From the NCBI RefSeq assembly GCF_014201585.1, contig NZ_JACHES010000012.1, positions 5,544-69,543 on the forward strand: DNA of 64,000 nt, in the 5' to 3' direction. This DNA comes from Anoxybacillus tengchongensis. Lineage in GTDB: Bacteria > Bacillota > Bacilli > Bacillales > Anoxybacillaceae. A model generated the notes under the pieces. That model had not been told where the DNA came from, made no database searches, and saw only the letters and a program-made list of their open reading frames with translations. This document shows positions 57,203-64,000 of this stretch, one piece after another. The stretch's first letter is position 1. Each line of letters opens with the position of its first letter. The position numbers and the translations under genes were made by a program.

Positions 57203-58093
57203 ATGAGCACAGGTTCAGCACATGTTCAAATGGTTATTATTACAGGGATGTCGGGGGCAGGAAAAACGGTCGCCATTCAAAGCTTTGAAGATTTAGGTTA
57301 TTTTTGTGTCGACAATTTACCGCCAACGTTGTTACCGAAGTTTCTTGAATTAATTCGGGAATCAGGCAATAAAATGAATAAAATTGCACTCGTCATGGAT
57401 TTACGGAGCCGTGACTTTTTTGACCGTCTTTTTGCCGCACTTGATGATTTGGCAGAAACGTCATGGGTAACCCCACAAATTTTATTTTTAGATGCAAATG
57501 ATGCTACGCTTGTGAGTCGTTATAAAGAAACGCGTCGTTCACATCCTCTTGCGCCTAGCGGATTGCCACTTGAAGGGATAAAGCTTGAGCGACAGTTACT
57601 TGAAGAATTAAAAGGGCGTGCTCAAATGATTATTGATACGTCCAACTTAAAGCCGCGTGAACTTCGTGAAAAAATTGTGCAAACATTTGCGACGCCTGCA
57701 ACGACAACTTTTTCTGTCAATGTCGTTTCATTCGGTTTTAAATACGGTCTGCCGATTGATGCGGATCTCGTTTTTGATGTTCGCTTTTTACCGAACCCTC
57801 ATTATATTGAGCATATGCGCCCGAAAACGGGTTTGGATGAAGAAGTATCATCTTACGTATTAAAATGGACAGAAACGCAAAAATTTATTGAAAAAGTAAC
57901 GGATTTGCTTTCGTTTATGCTCCCACATTATAAACGGGAAGGAAAAAGTCAAGTTGTCATTGCGATAGGATGCACAGGTGGACAGCATCGTTCCGTTACG
58001 TTAGCGGAGTATATTGGACGTTATTTTGCTGACGAGTATACAACGCACGTATCACATCGAGATATTGCAAAAAGAAAGGATACGCATCGATGA
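57203..58093 (+). CDS. rapZ: RNase adapter / nucleotide-binding protein RapZ (YvcJ)
   Basis: A 296-residue P-loop protein: [20 protein letters not shown] at the N-terminus and a C-terminal domain with [19 protein letters not shown]. In Escherichia coli RapZ controls glmS through small RNAs; in Bacillus YvcJ binds and hydrolyses nucleotides and affects competence, with an unclear mechanism. Overlaps yvcK by 4 nt. Confidence 0.96.
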   Translation: MSTGSAHVQMVIITGMSGAGKTVAIQSFEDLGYFCVDNLPPTLLPKFLELIRESGNKMNKIALVMDLRSRDFFDRLFAALDDLAETSWVTPQILFLDANDATLVSRYKETRRSHPLAPSGLPLEGIKLERQLLEELKGRAQMIIDTSNLKPRELREKIVQTFATPATTTFSVNVVSFGFKYGLPIDADLVFDVRFLPNPHYIEHMRPKTGLDEEVSSYVLKWTETQKFIEKVTDLLSFMLPHYKREGKSQVVIAIGCTGGQHRSVTLAEYIGRYFADEYTTHVSHRDIAKRKDTHR

Positions 58094-59055
58094 AAAAAAT
58101 TGTTGTCATCGGTGGGGGGACGGGTCTTCCTGTATTGCTTCGAGGGCTTAAACAATACGATGTCGATTTAACAGCCATTGTTACTGTTGCGGATGACGGT
58201 GGAAGCTCAGGAAGATTGCGCGATGAACTCGATATGCCCCCACCTGGAGATATTCGTAATGTGCTTGCAGCTCTTTCTGACGTAGAACCGCTTATTATCG
58301 AATTGTTTCAACATCGATTTGAAAACGGAAACGGGTTATCAGGTCATTCGCTTGGCAATTTAATTTTAGCAGCGATGACGTCGATTACTGGCGATTTTGT
58401 ACGTGCCGTCCGTGAAATGGGGAAAGTGTTGAATGTACGTGGAAAAGTGTTGCCAGCAGCTAATGAAAGTGTCGTTTTGCATGCTGAAATGGAAGACGGG
58501 ACGATCGTATCAGGTGAGTCAAAAATTCCGTATTCCGGGAAACAAATTAAACGTGTATTTTTAACCCCGGAAAATATAGAACCGCTTGACGAAACGATTA
58601 CAGAATTACGGACGGCAGACTTAATTGTTATTGGACCCGGCAGTTTATACACGAGCATTTTACCGAACTTACTCGTTCCTAAAATTGGCGAAGAGGTATG
58701 TAAATCGAAGGCGAAAAAAGTATATATATGCAACGTCATGACCCAAGCAGGGGAAACATTAAACTATACAGCGAGCGATCATGTGAAAGCGCTGTATGAT
58801 CATATGGCATGTGCCTTTTTAGATGCAGTCATTGTCAATGATGCCCCGATTTTGCCAGAAACAAAAGAGCGATATGCGAAAGAATTTGCCGCACCGGTCG
58901 TTTGTGATATACGAGAGTTAGAAGCGCTCGGTTTACAAGTCATTTGTGATGCGCTCATCGATGAACGAGATGGAACGGTGCGTCATGATACGAAAAAAAT
59001 AGCGGCGTTGCTCGTTTCGCTTCTTGCACCTCCTTCGCACGACACACATGTATAG
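58090..59055 (+). CDS. yvcK: Gluconeogenesis factor YvcK
   Basis: A 321-residue Rossmann-like protein related to CofD-type transferases: [52 protein letters not shown] and [15 protein letters not shown]. YvcK binds UDP-sugars and is needed for growth on gluconeogenic carbon sources and normal cell shape. It overlaps rapZ. Confidence 0.96.
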   Translation: MKKIVVIGGGTGLPVLLRGLKQYDVDLTAIVTVADDGGSSGRLRDELDMPPPGDIRNVLAALSDVEPLIIELFQHRFENGNGLSGHSLGNLILAAMTSITGDFVRAVREMGKVLNVRGKVLPAANESVVLHAEMEDGTIVSGESKIPYSGKQIKRVFLTPENIEPLDETITELRTADLIVIGPGSLYTSILPNLLVPKIGEEVCKSKAKKVYICNVMTQAGETLNYTASDHVKALYDHMACAFLDAVIVNDAPILPETKERYAKEFAAPVVCDIRELEALGLQVICDALIDERDGTVRHDTKKIAALLVSLLAPPSHDTHV

Positions 59056-59067
59056 GAGGTGGAATCG

Positions 59068-60030
59068 TTGTCGTTTGCATCAGAAACAAAGAAGGAATTA
59101 ACGAGTATCGAAGTGAAGTCTTGTTGTTTAAAAGCAGAGTTATCTGCTTTAATTCGAATGAACGGTTCCATTTCATTTTCAAACCGACGTTTATTGTTAA
59201 ATATTCAAACAGAAAATGCTGCAATCGCAAGGCGTATTTATACGTTATTAAAAAAAGGATACAACGTAGCAGTCGAGTTACTTGTGCGTAAAAAGATGCG
59301 CTTAAAGAAAAATAATGTATATATCGTACGTGTTGTCGAAGGAACATCTGAATTGCTATCGGATTTAAAAATTATGGAAGAAGGATTTTCGTTTGTCCGT
59401 TCCATTTCACCGGAGCTTGTCCAAAAAAAATGTTGCAAGCGTTCGTATTTGCGCGGGGCTTTTTTGGCAGGGGGATCTATCAACAATCCAGAAACATCGT
59501 CTTATCATTTAGAAATCTTCTCTCTATATCGTGAACATAACGAATCGCTTTGTGAACTGATGAACACGGCTTTTTATTTACATGCCCGCACATTAGAAAG
59601 GAAAAAAGGATTTATTACGTATTTGAAAGAGGCGGAGAAAATTGCAGAGTTTTTAAGCATTATCGGGGCGCATCAAGCACTACTGCGTTTTGAAGATGTT
59701 CGCATCGTACGCGACATGCGCAACTCAGTCAATCGGCTCGTTAATTGCGAAACGGCGAACTTAAACAAAACAATTGGAGCAGCTTTACGCCAAGTGGAAA
59801 ATATTCGTTATATTGATGAGACGATTGGACTTGATCAACTCCCGGAAAAACTTCGTGAAATTGCAAAATTGCGCATTGAATATCAAGATGTGACGCTAAA
59901 AGAGCTTGGGGAGATGGTTTCTGGCGGGAAAATTAGCAAATCTGGCATTAACCATCGTCTGCGCAAACTAGATGAAATTGCCGAGCGACTTCGGGCCGGT
60001 CAGCCTATTGATTTTCATAAATCTTTATAA
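59068..60030 (+). CDS. whiA: WhiA-type DNA-binding regulator
   Basis: A 320-residue protein with a degenerate LAGLIDADG homing-endonuclease-like N-terminal fold ([20 protein letters not shown]) and a C-terminal helix-turn-helix ([20 protein letters not shown]). WhiA affects division and chromosome segregation in Bacillus. TTG 59068 (start [15 protein letters not shown]) is chosen because AGGAGG ends 8 nt upstream; GTG 59059 falls in that site. Confidence 0.96.
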   Translation: MSFASETKKELTSIEVKSCCLKAELSALIRMNGSISFSNRRLLLNIQTENAAIARRIYTLLKKGYNVAVELLVRKKMRLKKNNVYIVRVVEGTSELLSDLKIMEEGFSFVRSISPELVQKKCCKRSYLRGAFLAGGSINNPETSSYHLEIFSLYREHNESLCELMNTAFYLHARTLERKKGFITYLKEAEKIAEFLSIIGAHQALLRFEDVRIVRDMRNSVNRLVNCETANLNKTIGAALRQVENIRYIDETIGLDQLPEKLREIAKLRIEYQDVTLKELGEMVSGGKISKSGINHRLRKLDEIAERLRAGQPIDFHKSL

Positions 60031-60049
60031 ACTATGGGAGGAATGCATG

Positions 60050-60304
60050 ATGGTAGAAAAACAAGTGGAAGTACGGTTAAAAACAGGATTGCAAGCGCGT
60101 CCAGCTGCGTTGTTTGTTCAAGAAGCAAACCGCTTTTCAGCTGATATTTATATTGAAAAAGACGGTAAAAAAGTGAATGCGAAAAGCATTATGGGATTAA
60201 TGAGCTTAGCGATCCATACAGGGGCAGTAATCACGATTTATGCTGACGGTCCAGATGAGCAGGAAGCGCTAAACAAGCTCGTGAAATACGTTGAACAAGA
60301 ATAA
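60050..60304 (+). CDS. crh: HPr-like catabolite repression protein Crh
   Basis: An 84-residue HPr paralog. The active-site His15 of HPr is Gln here (KTGLQARPAALFVQEANRF), so it cannot carry PTS phosphate, but Ser46 (NAKSIMGLMSLA) is kept and is the HprK target. Crh-Ser-P is a co-repressor of CcpA. ATG 60050 fits GGGAGG spacing; ATG 60047 is possible. Adjacent to whiA as in Bacillus. Confidence 0.97.
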   Translation: MVEKQVEVRLKTGLQARPAALFVQEANRFSADIYIEKDGKKVNAKSIMGLMSLAIHTGAVITIYADGPDEQEALNKLVKYVEQE

Positions 60305-60305
60305 A

Positions 60306-60335
60306 AACAAGGCGGTCGCACCGCCTTGTTTTATT
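60306..60335 (+). terminator. Bidirectional terminator between crh and clpP
   Basis: ACAAGGCGGT-CGC-ACCGCCTTGT followed by TTTATTTTT, serving both convergent genes. Confidence 0.9.
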
Positions 60336-60921
60336 TTTCATCGACGCGCGTTAATACGCGGTCAATTAAACCGTATTCTTTTGCTTTTTCTGCTGTCATA
60401 AAGTTATCGCGATCTGTATCGCGCTCGATCACTTCGATCGGTTGCCCTGTATTTTCAGATAAGATGCGGTTTAATTTGTCGCGCAAGAATAAAATACGTT
60501 TCGCTGCAATTTCAATTTCTGTTGCTTGACCTTGCACACCACCGAGCGGTTGGTGAATCATGATCTCACTATTTGGCAATGCGAAACGTTTTCCTTTAGC
60601 GCCAGCTGCAAGTAAAAATGCTCCCATAGAAGCTGCCATACCGATACAAATCGTTGATACGTCTGGCTTAATAAATTGCATTGTATCGTAAATCGCCATG
60701 CCTGCTGTAATCGAACCACCAGGGCTGTTAATGTAAAGGGAAATGTCTTTTTCAGGATCTTCGGCTGCTAAAAATAAAAGCTGAGATACGATTGAGTTTG
60801 CTACATGATCGTCAATTGGACTTCCTAAAATAATAATGCGGTCTTTTAATAAGCGAGAGTAAATGTCATATGCGCGTTCTCCACGGCTCGTTTGTTCAAT
60901 GACTGTAGGAATTAAGTTCAT
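60331..60921 (-). CDS. clpP: ATP-dependent Clp protease proteolytic subunit ClpP
   Basis: A 196-residue serine protease that forms the tetradecameric chamber used by ClpX, ClpC and ClpE. Catalytic Ser is in [20 protein letters not shown], His in [13 protein letters not shown] and Asp in RDTDRDNFM. It degrades regulatory, misfolded and ssrA-tagged proteins, relevant to the YALAA tail of the split flagellin. GGAGGAGGA precedes the start and a CtsR box lies upstream. Confidence 0.98.
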   Translation of the reverse strand: MNLIPTVIEQTSRGERAYDIYSRLLKDRIIILGSPIDDHVANSIVSQLLFLAAEDPEKDISLYINSPGGSITAGMAIYDTMQFIKPDVSTICIGMAASMGAFLLAAGAKGKRFALPNSEIMIHQPLGGVQGQATEIEIAAKRILFLRDKLNRILSENTGQPIEVIERDTDRDNFMTAEKAKEYGLIDRVLTRVDEK

Positions 60922-60973
60922 GCTCTTCCTCCTCCGATAGATCGTTTTTTATGTACTTTTATCATACAAAAAA

Positions 60974-60990
60974 GGTCAATAAAGGTCAAA
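60974..60990 (-). promoter_or_regulatory. CtsR operator upstream of clpP
   Basis: GGTCAAT-AAA-GGTCAAA is a direct heptad repeat with 3-nt spacing, the form of the CtsR heat-shock box. It lies about 55-70 nt from the clpP start. The rest of 60922-61133 shows nothing I can name. Confidence 0.85.
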
Positions 60991-61133
60991 TGAAATACCT
61001 TTTATTTATATGTATTCGCTTTTTTTCTTCTGCATCCCTTCTTTCATCGTTTCCGCTTTTTGAAATTTTAAACGTCACCGCTATTGCATTTTTTTTTCTT
61101 CTTCACTATAATGGTAAGTGCATTTATCATTAT

Positions 61134-61205
61134 GCCCTCGTAGTGTAGTGGATAGCACGAGAGATTCCGGTTCTCTTAGCGTGGGTTCGAATCCTGCCGA
61201 GGGCG
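61134..61205 (+). tRNA. tRNA-Arg (anticodon CCG)
   Basis: Cloverleaf of 72 nt: acceptor GCCCTCG (61134-61140) pairs with CGAGGGC (61198-61204); D-arm TAGTGTAGTGGATAGC; anticodon stem AGAGA/TCTCT around TTCCGGT giving anticodon CCG; T-loop TTCGAAT. CCA is not encoded. It reads CGG arginine codons. Confidence 0.95.
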
Positions 61206-61213
61206 TCAGTCAC

Positions 61214-61243
61214 CCCCTGCTTGTTATGCAAGCAGGGGTTTTT
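61214..61243 (+). terminator. Terminator after tRNA-Arg
   Basis: CCCCTGCTTG/CAAGCAGGGG stem with TTATG loop and TTTTTT. Confidence 0.92.
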
Positions 61244-61258
61244 TACATAAAAAATAAA

Positions 61259-61279
61259 GTCCGGTGAGCCACACCGGAC
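61259..61279. other. Isolated 8-bp hairpin in tRNA-sigL gap
   Basis: GTCCGGTG and CACCGGAC with loop AGCCA, no T run. Role unknown. Confidence 0.4.
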
Positions 61280-61374
61280 GAATAGATGAATTTTGCGAGG
61301 CTTGCTCGCTTGTTCTATAAGAATGATAACATGCCATCGGTGCATATGCATAGTAGAAAAAACATCCAATATGT

Positions 61375-61407
61375 TTTTATCGTCTCTCCCTTAAAGAGAT
61401 GATAAAA
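61375..61407 (+). promoter_or_regulatory. Inverted repeat upstream of sigL
   Basis: TTTTATCGTCTCT and AGAGATGATAAAA form a 13-bp near-perfect inverted repeat around CCCTTAA, ending in a TAAAAT box 25 nt before the sigL start. It may be an operator or a 5' hairpin. Confidence 0.5.
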
Positions 61408-61431
61408 TGAGGGTGAAGGGAGATGGCATGA

Positions 61432-62712
61432 ATGGAGATGCAATTAACGCAAAGGCAAGAGCTAAAAGTTGCGTTGACAAAAGAGCTTGTACAGGCGATT
61501 GAATTGTTGCAATATTCGACGCTAGAGCTACAATCGCTTTTACATGAGCAAGCGCTTGAAAATCCATTTATCGAGCTACGTGAACGAAAACGAATGGTAA
61601 ATAAGCGACGAGAACGGACGGATCAGAAACATTATATCGAAAATGTAAGCGCTTTTAATCGTTCGCTCGCTTCTCATTTGCATGCTCAACTTGTCGGAAT
61701 GTATATATGCGATAAAGAGAGAAAAGCACTTGATTATTTAATTGCGTCACTTGATGAATACGGTTATTTGCATACAACAATTGCAGAGGCAGCTTGCCAT
61801 CTTCAGCTAGAAGAAACGATCGTGTCACGAGCGCTTCATATGCTACGCTCACTTGATCCTGCTGGGGTAGGGGCAGAAAATTTATCGCATTGTTTATATT
61901 TACAACTCATTCGTCTTCCACAAAGAGATGAGCTAGCAGAGACGATTGTGACGGAGTATTTCGAGCTGTTTGTTCATAAAAAGTGGAAAGAAGTAAAAGC
62001 GAAACTAGGTGTAGAGTTAGCAGATTTACAGCGAGTGTGGGAACTTATTCGTACGCTCCATCCACGCCCTGGAAGTTTGTATAACGATGAACAAATGACG
62101 TACATTGTGCCAGATGTCATCGTGTCATATAGTAATGGGGTGTGGAGTGTAACGATCAATGAAGACATCATTCCAACAATCGTATGGAATGAATCGTATG
62201 AACGAAAAGTGCAGATGGATGATCCGCACATTCAAAAATACATTGAAGAAAAAAGACAACAGTTCCATTGGATTCAACGTTGTTTAACTCAGCGAGCCAC
62301 GACGATTGAACAAATTGCATGTGAGCTCATTTATCGACAGCGCGATTATTTTGAGAAAGGCTTGCTTCATATGAAGCCGCTTACGATGCGCGAAGTTGCA
62401 ACGGCACTAAACATTCATGAATCGACCGTCAGTCGCGCGGTGAAAAATAAATATATGCAAACGCCCCACGGTTTAATTGATATGCGCCGCTTTTTTACAA
62501 GTGGTGTAGATGAACATGCGTCCCAAGAAAAAGTAAAACGTTTAATTGCGGAATTAATTAAGCAAGAAAATAGACAAAAACCTCTCTCTGATCAAAACAT
62601 TGCCGACTTACTCGAGCAACGCTACAATATTTGTGTAGCGCGGCGAACGGTTGCGAAATATCGTGAACAACTTCATATTCCGCCAGCTTCGAAACGAAAG
62701 CAATATGCATAA
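61432..62712 (+). CDS. sigL: RNA polymerase sigma-54 factor
   Basis: A 426-residue sigma-54. Region I (QRQELKVALTKELVQAIELL) contacts activators, the middle is the core-binding domain (LRSLDPAGVGAENLSHCLYL), and the C-terminus has the helix-turn-helix (TMREVATALNIHESTVSRAV) and RpoN box (ARRTVAKYREQLHIP). It needs enhancer-binding ATPases to open promoters. Followed by a glutaredoxin-like gene and cggR, a common Bacillaceae order. Confidence 0.97.
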   Translation: MEMQLTQRQELKVALTKELVQAIELLQYSTLELQSLLHEQALENPFIELRERKRMVNKRRERTDQKHYIENVSAFNRSLASHLHAQLVGMYICDKERKALDYLIASLDEYGYLHTTIAEAACHLQLEETIVSRALHMLRSLDPAGVGAENLSHCLYLQLIRLPQRDELAETIVTEYFELFVHKKWKEVKAKLGVELADLQRVWELIRTLHPRPGSLYNDEQMTYIVPDVIVSYSNGVWSVTINEDIIPTIVWNESYERKVQMDDPHIQKYIEEKRQQFHWIQRCLTQRATTIEQIACELIYRQRDYFEKGLLHMKPLTMREVATALNIHESTVSRAVKNKYMQTPHGLIDMRRFFTSGVDEHASQEKVKRLIAELIKQENRQKPLSDQNIADLLEQRYNICVARRTVAKYREQLHIPPASKRKQYA

Positions 62713-62724
62713 AGGGGACAAAAC

Positions 62725-62958
62725 ATGAAAGTCGTCGTATATTCGAAACAAAACTGTTGTCTTTGTGATGAAGCGAAAGACATTCTTCGCGAGTTACAAG
62801 TAAAATGGGAAGAAGTCGATATTTATAAAGATGAGCAATGGCTCGAACGCTACCATCTCATCATCCCTGTCATCGAAATTGATGGGGAAATCGTCGCATA
62901 TGGTCGCATTCACAAAGATGTCATAAGAAAGCGATTACAACAAATACGAAGCAGTTGA
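62725..62958 (+). CDS. Glutaredoxin-like thiol protein
   Basis: A 77-residue thioredoxin-fold protein of the glutaredoxin/DUF836 type. The redox motif CCLC lies near residues 11-14 (VVVYSKQNCCLCDEAKDILR) and the cis-proline region is IIPVIEIDGEIVAYG. Partner and substrate unknown. It starts 12 nt after sigL with AAAGGGG and is likely co-transcribed. Confidence 0.85.
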   Translation: MKVVVYSKQNCCLCDEAKDILRELQVKWEEVDIYKDEQWLERYHLIIPVIEIDGEIVAYGRIHKDVIRKRLQQIRSS

Positions 62959-62983
62959 ATAACATTTCACTTCCTGTTACAAT
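62955..62983 (+). promoter_or_regulatory. Sigma-A promoter of cggR-gapA operon
   Basis: TTGAAT (62955-62960), 17 nt, TACAAT (62978-62983). The -35 overlaps the stop codon of the glutaredoxin-like gene. Confidence 0.8.
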
Positions 62984-63017
62984 AAAGTTGTAGCAGGGGT
63001 GAATTTTTTGGACCAAG

Positions 63018-63053
63018 TGGGACACAATATGACGTAGTGGGACTTAAATAGTC
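63018..63053 (+). promoter_or_regulatory. CggR operator
   Basis: Two direct half-sites: TGGGAC-N6-TGAC at 63018-63033 and TGGGAC-N6-AGTC at 63038-63053, 4 nt apart. This follows the CggR operator pattern CGGGAC-N6-TGTC-N4-CGGGAC-N6-TGTC. It lies just downstream of the promoter, as expected for a roadblock repressor relieved by fructose 1,6-bisphosphate. Confidence 0.8.
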
Positions 63054-63092
63054 CAGATAGAGAAAAAAGTGAGTGAAAAGGAAGAATAAGTC

Positions 63093-64000
63093 ATGCGACA
63101 ATGGATTGATGTTCAACGAAAATTGTTGCCTGATCTTCTCGCTATTATGCAAAAACGTTATGAAATTTTGCAGCACATTCGCTTAATGCAACCGATCGGA
63201 CGGCGGACGCTTTCGCTAAACTTAGGAATTAGCGAGCGTGTCTTGCGGTCGGAAGTGCAGTTTTTAAAGGAACAAAACTTGCTTGATATAACAGCTGCAG
63301 GCATGAGCGTGACGTCGGAAGGAAATGATGTGCTCATGCAACTTGAAGACATGATGCGAGAAGTGTTAGGGCTAAAAGAGTTGGAAAGAAAAATAAAAAA
63401 GAAACTTCCTGTCGAAGATGTCATTGTCGTTGCTGGTGATAGTGATCAGTCTCCTTGGGTGAAAAGAGAGATGGGAAGAGCTTGTGTCTCACGTATAAAG
63501 CACTCACTAAAAGGAAATGACATTGTAGCAGTAACTGGTGGAACAACCCTTGCTGCGGTTGCTGAAATGATGACACCTGATGTCAAATACCGCGATGTAC
63601 TATTTGTTCCAGCGCGCGGTGGGCTTGGAGAAGATGTAACAAATCAAGCAAACACGATTTGTGCGCGCATGGCTGAAAAAGCAATGGGACATTATCGTTT
63701 GCTACATGTTCCTGATCAATTAAGTGCTGAAACGTATCAATCAATTATTGAAGAACCGGCTATTAAAGAAGTGCTTGAATTAATTAAGTCATCAACAATC
63801 GTCATTCATGGTATAGGTGACGCGAAAACAATGGCGGAGCGAAGAAAAACCCCTCCAGCAGAAATGACAAAAATTGAGCAAAATAAAGCGGTGGCGGAGG
63901 CGTTTGGATATTACTTTAATCAATATGGAGAAGTTGTTCATAAAGTAAATACAGTTGGTATTCAACTTGAAGATGTACGCCACGTTCCTTGTGTCATTGC
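63093..64000 (+). CDS. cggR: Central glycolytic genes regulator CggR (3' end outside window)
   Basis: The frame runs open to the window edge (about 302 residues shown; full length about 340). N-terminal winged helix (GRRTLSLNLGISERVLRSEV) and C-terminal sugar-phosphate-binding domain of the SorC/DeoR type (VAVTGGTTLAAVAEMMTPDV, FVPARGGLGEDVTNQANTIC, IVIHGIGDAKTMAERRK). CggR represses the gapA glycolytic operon, presumably just beyond the window. AAAAGGAAG precedes the ATG. Confidence 0.95.
   Translation, partial: MRQWIDVQRKLLPDLLAIMQKRYEILQHIRLMQPIGRRTLSLNLGISERVLRSEVQFLKEQNLLDITAAGMSVTSEGNDVLMQLEDMMREVLGLKELERKIKKKLPVEDVIVVAGDSDQSPWVKREMGRACVSRIKHSLKGNDIVAVTGGTTLAAVAEMMTPDVKYRDVLFVPARGGLGEDVTNQANTICARMAEKAMGHYRLLHVPDQLSAETYQSIIEEPAIKEVLELIKSSTIVIHGIGDAKTMAERRKTPPAEMTKIEQNKAVAEAFGYYFNQYGEVVHKVNTVGIQLEDVRHVPCVI

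Noticed and set aside
59068-60030. Second homing endonuclease because of the LAGLIDADG-like fold
   Set aside because: Sequence and neighbours identify WhiA, whose endonuclease fold is degenerate and used for regulation.

Overview
The window comes from a low-to-mid GC Firmicute of the family Bacillaceae, most likely a moderate thermophile of the Anoxybacillus/Geobacillus group. This rests on Bacillus-style gene order (flgM-flgN-flgK-flgL-yviE-fliW-csrA-hag; flaG-fliD-fliS-fliT-hpf-secA-prfB; cccB-ftsE-ftsX-ctpB-minJ-csbA-uvrB-uvrA; hprK-lgt-yvoD-ppaX-yvoF; hisZGDBHAFI; yvcD-trxB-yvcI-rapZ-yvcK-whiA-crh; clpP; sigL-cggR), on Bacillus promoter types (sigma-A, sigma-D) and on regulator sites (CsrA, CtsR, CggR, LexA). 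The species call is inference.

Positions 1-13.1 kb are flagellar. A 5'-truncated YlqG-like protein with 100-residue tandem repeats and its FlhB-like partner YlqH lead into a FliS paralog and a very large flagellin (801 aa). YaaR, YvyF and the sigma-D late operon flgM to csrA follow, with a small unknown gene after csrA. A second, short flagellin lies under a sigma-D promoter and a CsrA-binding leader. This second flagellin is split by two group I introns (12184-12552 and 12622-12998). Splicing restores a normal 271-residue flagellin. Each intron opens with a short in-frame coding tail and a stop codon lying inside or beside its P1 stem. If intron 1 is retained, the flagellin ends in YALAA, the C-terminal signature of tmRNA (ssrA) degradation tags. 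If intron 2 is retained, its first 45 nt encode a near-copy of the last exon, so a normal flagellin C-terminus is still made. A LAGLIDADG homing endonuclease gene lies just downstream on the opposite strand. This is the most striking system in the window.

Positions 14.1-20.1 kb hold an inserted island between hag and flaG, where Bacillus subtilis has little. It contains two TPR-bearing family 2 glycosyltransferases, a fusion of a glycosyltransferase to a CDP-glycerol glycerophosphotransferase, and a TagD-like cytidylyltransferase. A sigma-D-like promoter precedes it. I infer a flagellin modification pathway that may add glycerol phosphate. The middle genes are AT-rich, suggesting transfer.

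Positions 20.1-30 kb carry flaG-fliD-fliS-fliT, an unknown gene, an HD-GYP-like protein lacking the histidine of its HD pair, hpf, a coiled-coil gene with 21-nt repeats, secA and prfB with its programmed +1 frameshift. Positions 30-37.6 kb carry a membrane protein, cytochrome c-551, ftsEX with an M23 endopeptidase, ctpB, a RacA-like DNA-binding protein, minJ and csbA, all linked to envelope, division and sporulation. Positions 37.6-47.4 kb carry uvrBA, three small membrane proteins, and hprK with lipoprotein and phosphate genes. Positions 47.5-53.9 kb are a complete histidine operon. Positions 54-61 kb carry the trxB/yvcI/rapZ/yvcK/whiA/crh group, clpP under a CtsR box and a tRNA-Arg. The end of the window holds sigL, a glutaredoxin-like gene and the start of cggR behind its operator.
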